From assembly GCA_020445165.1 (NCBI GenBank), contig JAGRHE010000025.1:1-23252 (forward strand): DNA of 23,252 nt. Direction: 5' to 3'. A program made the translations under genes and the position numbers. The notes under the pieces were generated by a model. That model did not search any database and was not told the DNA's origin. It saw nothing but the letters and a program-made list of their open reading frames with translations. This DNA comes from Gammaproteobacteria bacterium. GTDB lineage: Bacteria; Pseudomonadota; Gammaproteobacteria; Chromatiales; Sedimenticolaceae. Below, one piece after another: positions 7,178-16,200 of the stretch (positions are counted from its first letter, which is position 1; every line of letters starts with the position of its first letter).

Positions 7178-9235
7178 ATGCGCAAGACAATTTCCAACGC
7201 GGTTCTCGCGGCATCGGTCACGGTGGTCGGCAGCCTGGCGGCACCTGTGACCACGATCGCCGGAGAGAGCACGGCAGCACTGGACGCCGGCCAGCTGGTC
7301 GAACTCAGTTTCGACGAATTGCTGAATATCGAGATCACATCCGTCAGCAAAAAAGCCGAACGCTTGCAGGATGCACCCGCGGCCGTGTTCGTGATCTCGA
7401 ACGACGACCTGCGACGCAGCGGCGTACGCTCGATACCCGATGCGTTGCGCATGGTGCCCGGCGTGCAGGTTGCACAGATAGACGCCAACAAGTGGGCGGT
7501 CACGGCGCGCGGATTCAACGGACGCTTCGCAAACCGGCTGCTGGTGTTGATGGATGGCCGCTCGATCTATTCGCCGCTGTACTCCGGCGTGTACTGGGAG
7601 TCGCAGGACACCTTCCTTGACGACATCGAACGCATCGAGGTGATCCGCGGTCCAGGCGCGACCCTGTGGGGGGCGAATGCCGCCAACGGCGTTATCAATA
7701 TCATCACCAAGACCGCCGCGGACACCCTGGGCACCTCACTGGTAGCGGGGGCCGGCACCCACGAGCGCGCATTCGGCGGGCTGCGACATGGTTTCACCAT
7801 CGGCCCTGACAGCGACGCACGTGTCTACATCCAGTTCAGCCAGGTGGACGAGTTCGCATTTGCCAGTGGCGACGACGCAGGCGACGACTGGAATCGTCTG
7901 CACGGCGGCTTCCGCATCGATCATGCGGCCGATACCCTAAATCGGGTGACCGTTCAGGGCGACCTGTACCGGCAGAATATCGACAAAAACGTCGCCCGCC
8001 CGATCCTGGTCCCACCCTACCAGAGCGTGACGCTCGACCATGCCTCGGTCTCGGGTGGCAACCTGCTCGGTCGCTGGACACGCACTCTGGCCAATGACGA
8101 AGAGTGGCAGATCCAGGCTTATGCCGACTACTACCAGCGCAACGACCTTTATGTCGAGCAGTCGACATGGACCTGGGACCTCGACCTGCAACACCGCTTC
8201 AGTCCGGCCGAGGGCCACGACGTGGTTTGGGGGCTCGGGTACCGCCATGTCGACATGGAGCTGGACGATCCCCGAACCCTTCAGGCCACTGAGCTCAACC
8301 ACGAACTCTCTTTGTTCAGCGCATTCGTGCAGGACACCATCTCGCTGGTGCCAGAGCGCTGGACGCTGACATTGGGCAGCAAGCTGGAGCACAACGACTT
8401 CACCGGCTTAGAGCTGCAACCCTCGGCGCGGGTGAGCTTTGCACCAACGCCCGACCAGACCTTCTGGGCGGCGGTGTCGCGCGCGGTGCGCACCCCTTCG
8501 GTCGCCGAGCAGGTGTCGATCCTGCCGCTGGTGACCTTCCCACCGGCGCTGCCAGTTCCCGGCCCGTTGCCAGTCAACGTGACCGTCACACAGTCCGACT
8601 TCGACGCCAGCGAGAACACACTGGCGTACGAACTCGGCTGGCGCTTTGCGGCCTCTGAGTCCCTGTCAGTCGACGTGGCCGCCTACTACAACGAGTATGA
8701 CAATGGCCGATTGATCGCCCCACTCGGCTTGGTCATCAATCCCGGGCCACCGATGCATGCGGTACAGATCATGCAATTCACCAACGGGCTGTGGGGTGAG
8801 GCCTGGGGTATTGAACTGGCCGTCGACTGGCGTCCCAGCGACGCCGCGCACTTCCAACTCGCCTACAGCCACCAGCGCGTGTTTGACCACAGCGAACGGG
8901 TGCCGGACGTCGACGTAACCGAAGGCAGCCTGCCGCAACATCAGCTATCACTGCGCGCCAGCCTCGAGCTGACCAGTACGATCGAAGCCAACCTGTGGTT
9001 GCGCTACGTTGACCGCCTGTTCGGCCTACAGGCCAACGGTGACAGCGCCGAATACATCCCCGCCTACACCGAGGCCGACCTGCAGCTGACCTGGCGCCCC
9101 CGGGCGGATGTCGAGTTGTCGCTGGTCGGCCGCAACCTGCTCGATTCCAGCCACCCCGAATTCGTCCAGGAGCTGTTCACACTGCGTACCGAGATCGAAC
9201 GCAGCGTTCATGGCTACCTGAAAGTGGATTTCTGA
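7178..9235 (+). CDS. TonB-dependent outer-membrane receptor
   Basis: A 685-residue ligand-gated outer-membrane beta-barrel that would import a substrate using TonB energy. A signal peptide covers about the first 28 residues. After it comes the SFDELLNIEITSVSKKAER segment typical of the receptor subfamily often found beside YfiR proteins. The plug domain spans about 61-178, with RSGVRSIPDALRMVPG, the RGFNGR block, LVLMDGRS and IEVIRGPGATLWGANAANG. The rest is barrel, ending in the terminal aromatic Phe expected for BAM-dependent assembly. A GGGGAG precedes the ATG. The ligand cannot be told from sequence; cobalamin or siderophore labels would be guesses, and I see no cobalamin riboswitch in the 141-base leader. 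The YfiR gene follows after 14 bases, almost certainly in the same operon. Confidence 0.93.
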   Translation: MRKTISNAVLAASVTVVGSLAAPVTTIAGESTAALDAGQLVELSFDELLNIEITSVSKKAERLQDAPAAVFVISNDDLRRSGVRSIPDALRMVPGVQVAQIDANKWAVTARGFNGRFANRLLVLMDGRSIYSPLYSGVYWESQDTFLDDIERIEVIRGPGATLWGANAANGVINIITKTAADTLGTSLVAGAGTHERAFGGLRHGFTIGPDSDARVYIQFSQVDEFAFASGDDAGDDWNRLHGGFRIDHAADTLNRVTVQGDLYRQNIDKNVARPILVPPYQSVTLDHASVSGGNLLGRWTRTLANDEEWQIQAYADYYQRNDLYVEQSTWTWDLDLQHRFSPAEGHDVVWGLGYRHVDMELDDPRTLQATELNHELSLFSAFVQDTISLVPERWTLTLGSKLEHNDFTGLELQPSARVSFAPTPDQTFWAAVSRAVRTPSVAEQVSILPLVTFPPALPVPGPLPVNVTVTQSDFDASENTLAYELGWRFAASESLSVDVAAYYNEYDNGRLIAPLGLVINPGPPMHAVQIMQFTNGLWGEAWGIELAVDWRPSDAAHFQLAYSHQRVFDHSERVPDVDVTEGSLPQHQLSLRASLELTSTIEANLWLRYVDRLFGLQANGDSAEYIPAYTEADLQLTWRPRADVELSLVGRNLLDSSHPEFVQELFTLRTEIERSVHGYLKVDF

Positions 9236-9249
9236 AAGCCGCCCTGACG

Positions 9250-9834
9250 ATGCCGTTATCGTGTTTCAATCATCGCCGGCAAACCGGACCGGGCATGTAC
9301 CCGACCGGAAGCGTGTGGTCGCGCCTGGGACCAGGTTGGGCCTTGAGCCTGTGGCTCGGCCTGGGGCTGGTCGCGCCGGCGCTCGCCGCTCCACCTGGCG
9401 CCAGCGAAGAGGCGGTCAAGGCGGCCTATGTCTACAACTTCACCAAGTTCACCGAATGGCCAGACAGCGCATTTACGGCCGATGACGCACTCGTGATCTG
9501 CACCGATGCCGAAGGCGAACTGGCCACCGCGATGCACTCGCTGCATGGCCGAAAAGCCGTTGGGAGAAGCGTACAGGTGCGCAAACTCCCGGAACAGGGC
9601 CTGGAAGGCTGCCAGGTGGCGCTGCTCGATTCGCGCGACAACGCGGAGCGCTGCGATACCGGGTTGCCGGTACTGACGATCACTACCTTCAACCAGCCCG
9701 GTGCGGTGATGAGGCTGTTCATCCAAGGCAGCAAGCTGCGCTTCGCGATCGACTTGGGAGCAGCCCGGCGCGGATCGATCAAGCTCAGTTCGAAACTGTT
9801 GTCGGTAGCCGCCGAAGTTGTCGACACTGACTGA
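9250..9834 (+). CDS. YfiR-family periplasmic protein (DUF4154)
   Basis: A 194-residue exported protein. A hydrophobic signal segment (LSLWLGLGLVAPALAA) ends near residue 47, followed by the family hallmark EEAVKAAYVYNFTKFTEWP. The C-terminal hallmark is LRFAIDLGAARRGSIKLSSKLL. In Pseudomonas YfiR is a periplasmic repressor of the diguanylate cyclase YfiN/TpbB and forms disulfides; here Cys84, Cys121 and Cys135 are in the mature part. No YfiN-like gene follows on this strand. The nearest candidates for control are the membrane proteins of the convergent signalling operon, especially the dCache-GGDEF-EAL protein; that pairing is inference. Start choice is uncertain: neither the ATG at 9250 nor the ATG at 9295 has a good ribosome site, and the latter gives a more compact signal peptide. 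Confidence 0.88.
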   Translation: MPLSCFNHRRQTGPGMYPTGSVWSRLGPGWALSLWLGLGLVAPALAAPPGASEEAVKAAYVYNFTKFTEWPDSAFTADDALVICTDAEGELATAMHSLHGRKAVGRSVQVRKLPEQGLEGCQVALLDSRDNAERCDTGLPVLTITTFNQPGAVMRLFIQGSKLRFAIDLGAARRGSIKLSSKLLSVAAEVVDTD

Positions 9835-10131
9835 GTGACACGATGTACCCCGAAATCCGGCCAGCGCACGGCCACTGGCGACGAGTGCAAGGCCTGACTC
9901 ATCCTTCACCAGACCATAAGCGTGGATATAGGGGGCCTGAAGAGACCTGGTTTACCAGCAGACGTCCAGGCGGCAAAGTCAGCTAAAGAATTTCCAGCGA
10001 CTGCAATCAAGCGAAAATACGACTCCGCCCTTGACCTGAACAGGCGCCAGGAAGACATTCCCCGAGAGTTCAAATCCCTCCTTGAACACCATCGACTCCA
10101 CGCGGTCAGGTCAGAATGCGCGGCTACCCAT
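9835..10131. other. Convergent intergenic region, no recognisable gene
   Basis: Nearly 300 bases between the ends of the YfiR gene (plus) and the multi-PAS kinase gene (minus). It is less GC-rich than its flanks. I find no convincing protein gene, tRNA or T-tailed terminator on either strand. A 37-codon minus-strand frame (ATG GTG TTC AAG...) has no good ribosome site. One short inverted repeat is listed separately. Confidence 0.5.
10068..10087. repeat. Short inverted repeat between convergent operons
   Basis: GTTCAA (10068-10073) and TTGAAC (10082-10087) form 6-base arms around ATCCCTCC. There is no T tract on either side, so it is not a standard terminator. Its TTCAAATCC sequence mimics a tRNA T-loop, but no tRNA can be folded around it. 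Confidence 0.3.
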
Positions 10132-13100
10132 CTAGCAAGAATCACATGGCCGAAAATACAAACTGAAACAGCTCCCATTGCCGGGATCCGAGTGGACAAC
10201 GGCATGACCCCCATAGCTTCGCATCAGGCCCGCCACGACCGCCAGACCCATTCCCGAACCAAGGCCCACCGGCTTGGTGGAAAAGAAGGGGTGAAAAATT
10301 CGGCTGCGAATCTCCGGATCGATACCGCCACCCGAATCACAAATCTGCAGACTCACCCACCGGCCTTCTATCCGCTCTCCGCAAACGGCGCATACGCACC
10401 CCGTCTCCGGGGACTCATCTACGCGAATTCGCATTACCCCTCTACCATGCATCGCGTCGTTCGCATTCGTACCCAGATTGAGAAGAATCTGCTGTATATG
10501 CAGCGGATCGACTGAAACAACCGGAGACAGCTCTGGCAGACTCAAACCCAACTCGATAGTCGGTGACAGCAACGGACGAAGAAGTTCAAGAGCATCATTG
10601 ACCATCTTTCCCAGTGGCTGGGGTGGTTTGGCCTCATGAGCTTCACCTCGGCTGAACACGAGTAGCTGTCGGATCAGGTCCCGCGCTTTGAGTGCAGAGG
10701 CCTCAATCTGACCCAGGTAAGAAAAAACTTTCTCATGACGCCCCCCCAACTGCAGTTGGGCAAGTTCGCAGAACCCAAGAACACTGCCGAGTATGTTGTT
10801 GAAGTCATGAGCGATTCCGCCGGAGAGCTGACCAATTGCCTCCATCTTCTGGCTTTGCAACAAGGCCTGTTGCATCTGCCTGGCCTCGGTGACATCGGTG
10901 AAGATCGCGAACACGCCTTCCCGTTCGCCCGTTGACTGATAGGTTAGCGGTTCGGCGTCAATGAGTATCCATGCCCGATCGTTCTGATCAGCCTTCTCGA
11001 CCCCCATCAACACCCCTTTCACTGATGTATTGCTGCGAAGCACCTGCATCGCGGGATGTTCTTCGCCTGGGAAGTCGCGTCCATCTTCATAGACACAGCG
11101 CCAGGTCGGTGAAGACGAGGTCAAGCCAAGGATCTGGTCATGAGCCAAACCAAGGATACGGCAAGCTGCGGGATTGGCGGCCACAATCCGACCATCGTTG
11201 GCATGGATGACCACGCCCTGGGGAATAAGCTCGTAGAGTGTACGAAACCGACGCTCGCTCTCAGCGAGCGCTCTTTCGGCCGCCTTAAGCTCAGTGATGT
11301 CGACCGCAAACACTACGATTCCCGCAATCGCACCTTGCTCATCGAAGTAGGGCACCTTGTCCGTTCTCAACCAGCGGGTTTCCCCGTTCACAGAGGTCAA
11401 CGGTTCGATAATTCCACGCTTTGCTTTTCCGCTTCGAATGACCTCACGGTCATCCGCATAGTAACGATCAGCCAGGTCGGGATAAATCTCAGAGGAATGC
11501 CGCCCCTCGATTTGCGGTCGGGTCATCCCGCTTGCGCGAGCTACACTCTCAGTCGCCAAGAGAATATTGTTCTGCAGATCTTTGAAAATCACGAGCGCCG
11601 GTAGGTGATCGAGCAAAACACTCTGCCTCTCAAACAAAGCCAGACGCGCTTTTTCCTCTGTCAAACGATCGGTGATATCGGTAAGCATTCCGAAGGCACC
11701 GTGAAAATTTCCCTCCTCGTCGAACATCGGGGTTGCCGAAACGATCACGTCGATGGCTGTGCCATCTTTTCGACGAAAAGCCGTTTCGGCCATGAACTTT
11801 TCACCTTGCCGATGACGTGCGAATGCGGCCTTCGCCGACTCGACACGATCCTCGCGCATGAACCGGAAAAGTGACTTGCCGACCAGTTCCTGTTCGTCAT
11901 AACCCAGCATCTCCAGGACGCGTGGGTTCACCGATAGCGTAATAGCATCCGCATCCAGCACCCATATACCCTCCATCGCGGTCTCGATGATTCGACGGTT
12001 CCAGGCCTCGCTTTCCGCCAAGGCCTGCGTGGCCGCCACCTGCTTCGAGACATCGCGCTGCGACCCGACATAGCCGACTGTACGGCCATCCTCGGAGCAC
12101 AATGGCGACACCCAATATTGGCAATGGAACTGGCTACCGTCCTTGCGCTGGTTCAATGCGCGTTCAGTGAACACAGAGCGGCCCGCCTTCAACTCTTCAT
12201 AGACATGTTGCTGCCGCGACGCTGCATCCAACTCGGCATTCAGGCGATCCGGCGTTTTCCCTTGCAGTTCACTCAATGACCAGCCGAACAATTCCTCGAA
12301 TCTCGGGTTGAGATACGTCACCAGGAAATTCTCGTCGGTCACGAGTATCCCGTCCGGAGACTGCTCAACGATCTGCTGGTAACGATGCAGCTGTTCGTTC
12401 AAGGTGTTCAGATATGTCATGTCCCGAATCGCTGCGATGTAACCGACATGCAAACCTTCGTGATTCACCAACTGCGCCATCGTGATCTCGACATCGCGCA
12501 AGCTTCCGTCGCTGTGCCTTGCGCGGGCGACCACCGGTATCTTCTTCACCGGGTAGAGCACCCGGCCCAGACGATCAAACTCGTGCTCGTCCGCATACAG
12601 AATCCGGGTGGTCTGGCCGATCAATTCGCTTCGCTTTCGGCCAACGATCTCGCACGCAGCATCGCTCACGCGCACTATGCGCCTGTTCAGATCCAACACA
12701 GCAAGCGCCACCGGAAGTTGTCGCAACACACCATCCAAGACGTCGCCATCGTCATCCAGCGCTGAAACTTCTTTCGGATTGCAGCCTGGACGCTTAGCAA
12801 GCAACAGCCACGCGTCGCCAGGCTCCCACCGATGACACGAAAGCTCGACGCTATAGCCTTCTACGCTCGAGTCAGCCGGTCGCACCTGTACATGGGCCTT
12901 ACCTACTTCACAGAGATCAGCAAGGTTTCCAGGGTCGCTGACGAATACAGCACGCATCTGATTCCAGAAATCGTTGACGTAATGGCCCGGTTGAGCAGAT
13001 CGGTCCATTCCCGGAATTTCCGAGAAGCCATCGCACAGGATGATTTTCTGGTCGTTGGCGCCCCAACAGAGCACACCAACATCCTGTAGATCTGCGACCA

Positions 13101-13137
13101 GAAAGTGGAGCAATGACCTTAACGCGCCGTTATCCAT
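10132..13137 (-). CDS. Soluble multi-PAS sensor histidine kinase with intact catalytic core
   Basis: A 1001-residue cytoplasmic kinase without membrane segments. An atypical PAS-like N-terminal domain (about 15-115) is followed by five PAS/PAC units at about 133-245, 253-370, 378-495, 500-620 and 627-755, recognisable by repeats such as EQSPDGILVTDE, VNPRVLEMLGYDEQELVG and DITD/RDV ends. The HisKA box has the phospho-acceptor His777 in GGIAHDFNNIL. The ATPase domain has the N box (LLNLGTNANDAM), the DSGGGI motif and GLGSGMGLAVV. Just before DSGGGI is a CxCxxC cluster (Cys914, Cys916, Cys919). There is no receiver domain, so its targets are elsewhere, most simply the two receivers in the same operon. 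I chose ATG at 13137; the frame extends to a TTG at 13167. It is the last gene of the four-gene operon, 154 bases after the previous stop. Confidence 0.93.
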   Translation of the reverse strand: MDNGALRSLLHFLVADLQDVGVLCWGANDQKIILCDGFSEIPGMDRSAQPGHYVNDFWNQMRAVFVSDPGNLADLCEVGKAHVQVRPADSSVEGYSVELSCHRWEPGDAWLLLAKRPGCNPKEVSALDDDGDVLDGVLRQLPVALAVLDLNRRIVRVSDAACEIVGRKRSELIGQTTRILYADEHEFDRLGRVLYPVKKIPVVARARHSDGSLRDVEITMAQLVNHEGLHVGYIAAIRDMTYLNTLNEQLHRYQQIVEQSPDGILVTDENFLVTYLNPRFEELFGWSLSELQGKTPDRLNAELDAASRQQHVYEELKAGRSVFTERALNQRKDGSQFHCQYWVSPLCSEDGRTVGYVGSQRDVSKQVAATQALAESEAWNRRIIETAMEGIWVLDADAITLSVNPRVLEMLGYDEQELVGKSLFRFMREDRVESAKAAFARHRQGEKFMAETAFRRKDGTAIDVIVSATPMFDEEGNFHGAFGMLTDITDRLTEEKARLALFERQSVLLDHLPALVIFKDLQNNILLATESVARASGMTRPQIEGRHSSEIYPDLADRYYADDREVIRSGKAKRGIIEPLTSVNGETRWLRTDKVPYFDEQGAIAGIVVFAVDITELKAAERALAESERRFRTLYELIPQGVVIHANDGRIVAANPAACRILGLAHDQILGLTSSSPTWRCVYEDGRDFPGEEHPAMQVLRSNTSVKGVLMGVEKADQNDRAWILIDAEPLTYQSTGEREGVFAIFTDVTEARQMQQALLQSQKMEAIGQLSGGIAHDFNNILGSVLGFCELAQLQLGGRHEKVFSYLGQIEASALKARDLIRQLLVFSRGEAHEAKPPQPLGKMVNDALELLRPLLSPTIELGLSLPELSPVVSVDPLHIQQILLNLGTNANDAMHGRGVMRIRVDESPETGCVCAVCGERIEGRWVSLQICDSGGGIDPEIRSRIFHPFFSTKPVGLGSGMGLAVVAGLMRSYGGHAVVHSDPGNGSCFSLYFRPCDSC

Positions 13138-13256
13138 CTTGGATCCAATTGCTTTGGTTGTGCGCAACTTCGGATGCGCTCAAACAAATTGATTCTTTGT
13201 CCACCGAACTTGGCCAGCTTGGGCATCGCGGCAGATGCTCCGGGGCGCGACAATAA

Positions 13257-13281
13257 CGGAACACTGGACATGCTTGTTCCG
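13257..13281 (-). repeat. Intra-operon hairpin between the pseudokinase and the multi-PAS kinase genes
   Basis: Perfect 7-base arms, CGGAACA (13257-13263) and TGTTCCG (13275-13281), with an 11-base spacer, begin 10 bases after the stop codon of the upstream gene. On the minus strand the hairpin is followed by TTATTG, not a T tract, so it may act as an RNA processing or stability element, or be a dyad operator. The rest of the 154-base gap shows no gene or strong promoter. Confidence 0.4.
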
Positions 13282-13291
13282 CAGCCGGAGT

Positions 13292-16200
13292 TCACGTGTT
13301 CTGACCGACGCTATCCGGCCTGGGCGGGAGCAATAAACCAAGTGTTTTTTCAAGGTCGCTGATCGTGAACGGCTTGGCCAGGAAAGCAGCCGGGAGCAGT
13401 TTCTCGATGTCAATGTCCGTAGCATGACTGTAGAAACCCGATATGATCAGCACGGGTAGGTCCGCAACCATGTCGCGCACACGCGCGGCCAGAACGCTGC
13501 CGCGTACGCCTGGCAGATTCTCGTCTATGATGATCAGCGCGAATTCTGAGACGTGCGCACGCCAGTATTCGCAGCCCTGCTCGCCAGAAGTATGGCCGAT
13601 CACCGCGAAGCCAAACAGTTCAAGCTGGCTCGTGATCAACTCCAGCATGGCGGGATCATCTTCGATCAATAACGCAGCCCGACCTCTGCCTATGTCGGCA
13701 TTGGCAATTTCGTCTAGCATCTGTGTCGCCTCGGTGGTCGCACCACGCTGCGATATGGGCTTTAGGTAAAGCGCGTAACCAGCATCCCCTCCAGATGAAC
13801 GCGGCGCAGTGATGTGAGCACCGATGCTGGAGGCGAGTTGACTCAAATCGGCAACTTCTCCGGCTGCGAAGGGCTGCCCCCCTGAGATGCCTGGCAGCGG
13901 CGCACCGTCGAGGCGGCCGTCAACAAGAACCTCAAGCCATTCGCCATCGAGCGCCGCACCACATGCAAGACATCTCGCATCGTGCATTTCCTGCAATGAC
14001 ACGCGCACTGATATCTCCCCCCGGTCTCCAATGGCCTGGCGAACAAGAAGGCAAGTCTTAATCAGAAGCTGCAATACGTCGGTTTGTGGCGCATGAAACG
14101 CTGGAAGGTCCGGCGAAATACTTGCAGATACTGTAAGTGTCGCCGGGAAGCTTGGCCGCAATAAAGCCAGACTCTTGTCGACGATCAAATCAATACTAAG
14201 TGGAAAGAGCTGGTTGTCCCTAGACATACTCAGATCATCAATTTTTCGCAGTATGTCCGTCGCTTCGTGAGAAGCGGCCAGAATCTTTTCGAGGTATGAA
14301 GCCATTCTGTCGCTCGAAAGACGTTCGCGCTTCTTTATCGCCAGCCCTGCATAACCTTCAACAGCCATTAACTTACGATTGAGGTCGGTCGTAATGCCGC
14401 GTGTCATCAATCCCAGGGTTTCCAGGCGTTCGCCGAGTTTCAATCGCTGCTCCACCAGCGCGCGGTTCTCGGCCGCCGACACGACATCCGTCACATCGGC
14501 ACAACTACCCACGACACAGACTTCGCCATTGCCGGCTTCTACCGCACACCCTCGGTCGCGCCAGTATCGCCACAGGCCGCCTGCGGTCCGAATGCGATAG
14601 GTCACGTCATATTGGTGCCGACCGTCTTCGCTGATGGCCATGGTAGATACCCCGAGCTTCGAATCATCTGGGTGCAGGTACTTTGTCCAATCTGAGGCGA
14701 AAGCACCGTTATGCGAAGCGTCATAGCCCAGCGCCGCCCTGGCATCACCATGCCATGTGCGCAATTGTGTTTTCGGGCTGTACTCATAAATGTAGTCACG
14801 CGAACTCTCGGATACAGCGCGAAAACGACGCTCCCTGGTTTCAATCGCCTGGCCTGCGGCTCGCTGTTGTTCCGCAAGATCCTGACGATCGACGAATCGC
14901 TTCAGTTCGAATGCAATCGCATCTAGGAGATCACCTTCTTCCGCTAGAAACACTTCTGCTTCTCCCAACATGGCACTTGCGGGATAACAGACTTCCACCC
15001 GGCCTTTCAATCCGTTTTCGCTTACCCAGATTCGCCCAAGGGTATGATTTGACGGTACCGGCTGAGCACTCGCGTATTCACTGCCGTCGTAGCTAATTCG
15101 GGCTACGGCCGATGCAGGGTGACGGAATGCCAGCGGGATGCTGGTTGCGACGTTCATCAAGGCAGTGGAAATATCCAGCTTCGGGTCGGCCAGCACCTGC
15201 ATAACTGCGTACAGACCCTGTAATTCCTTGATTCGCTCACCAAGGCGCCATTCAAGATCGGCAGACTGCGAGAAATCGATCAGGTAACCCAACAATGTTT
15301 CGATGGTGCCATCCGCACTGCGAACGATGCTGGTCATGTCACGCACGGACCGGTAACTTCCGTTGGCGTGCCGAACTCGATACTGTTGTTCGAAGTTTTC
15401 ACGAGCATCATCCGCCAGATACCCTTTCACCTCATCAGCGACCCGTTGCAGATCGTCGGGGTGGATGATTTCGATGAAGCTGGGCCTTCCGTCGACAAGA
15501 TGCTCTGGCTTGTACCCGAACTGATCCTGCAGGTTTGGTGAAACATAGAGAACAGGCCACCCATCTTCGGGCGCCCATTGGAATACCACCGTAGGCCCCG
15601 CAACAAACAGGTTGCGCTCGCGCCGAAGCGCTTGTTCAGTATTGTGCTGTATCGTGATATCGCGGGATATACCCACCAGGCCCAGGCAATGCCCATTGGG
15701 ATCCCGGTAGGGTGTCTTGGTCGATTCGAGCAGCACTCGCCGACCATCCGGATAATCCACCCACTCCTTAACTCGGCGCACCTTGCCATCGGCAAGTACG
15801 GCCGCATCGTCGGTGCGGAACTTGAGTGCGTCAGACTCTATGAACAGGTCGAGATCGCTGGCGCCAACAATTTCCTTCTCCTTTCGATTTGCAAGCGCTT
15901 CGAAAGCGCGGTTACATCCCACGTATACGGACGCCGGATCCTTGTAGAAGATGAGGTCGGGAATCGCATCGATCACGGCTCTTAGCAACGATCGTTCATG
16001 ATCCAGCTGTTGCTTGAGCTCACGCTGCTGCTGCGCTTCCTGAGAGGAAACCAGCTTCCTTCCCAGTGTTGCACCAATATCGCCAAGCAGTGCGGACAAG
16101 GTGTCCCAGGTTTGATCGGGGTGTTCCGCCAGCAGCACTAGGACACCGATATTGCCCGAATCCTGTGTAACCGGCACCAGGATCGCCTCGGCACATCCGT

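Noticed and set aside
6517..7518. 333-codon open frame on the minus strand across HU, the terminator and the start of the TonB receptor
   Set aside because: It runs antisense through two well-supported genes and a strong terminator, and shows no family signature.
10060..10091. tRNA 3'-end lookalike (GAGAGTTCAAATCCCTC followed by CTTGAACACCA)
   Set aside because: The T-loop and a CCA are suggestive, but the matching 5' acceptor strand GTTCAAG and a D-arm are absent within 75-95 bases upstream and the T stem has a mismatch. It is neither a tRNA nor a convincing attachment-site remnant without a second copy.
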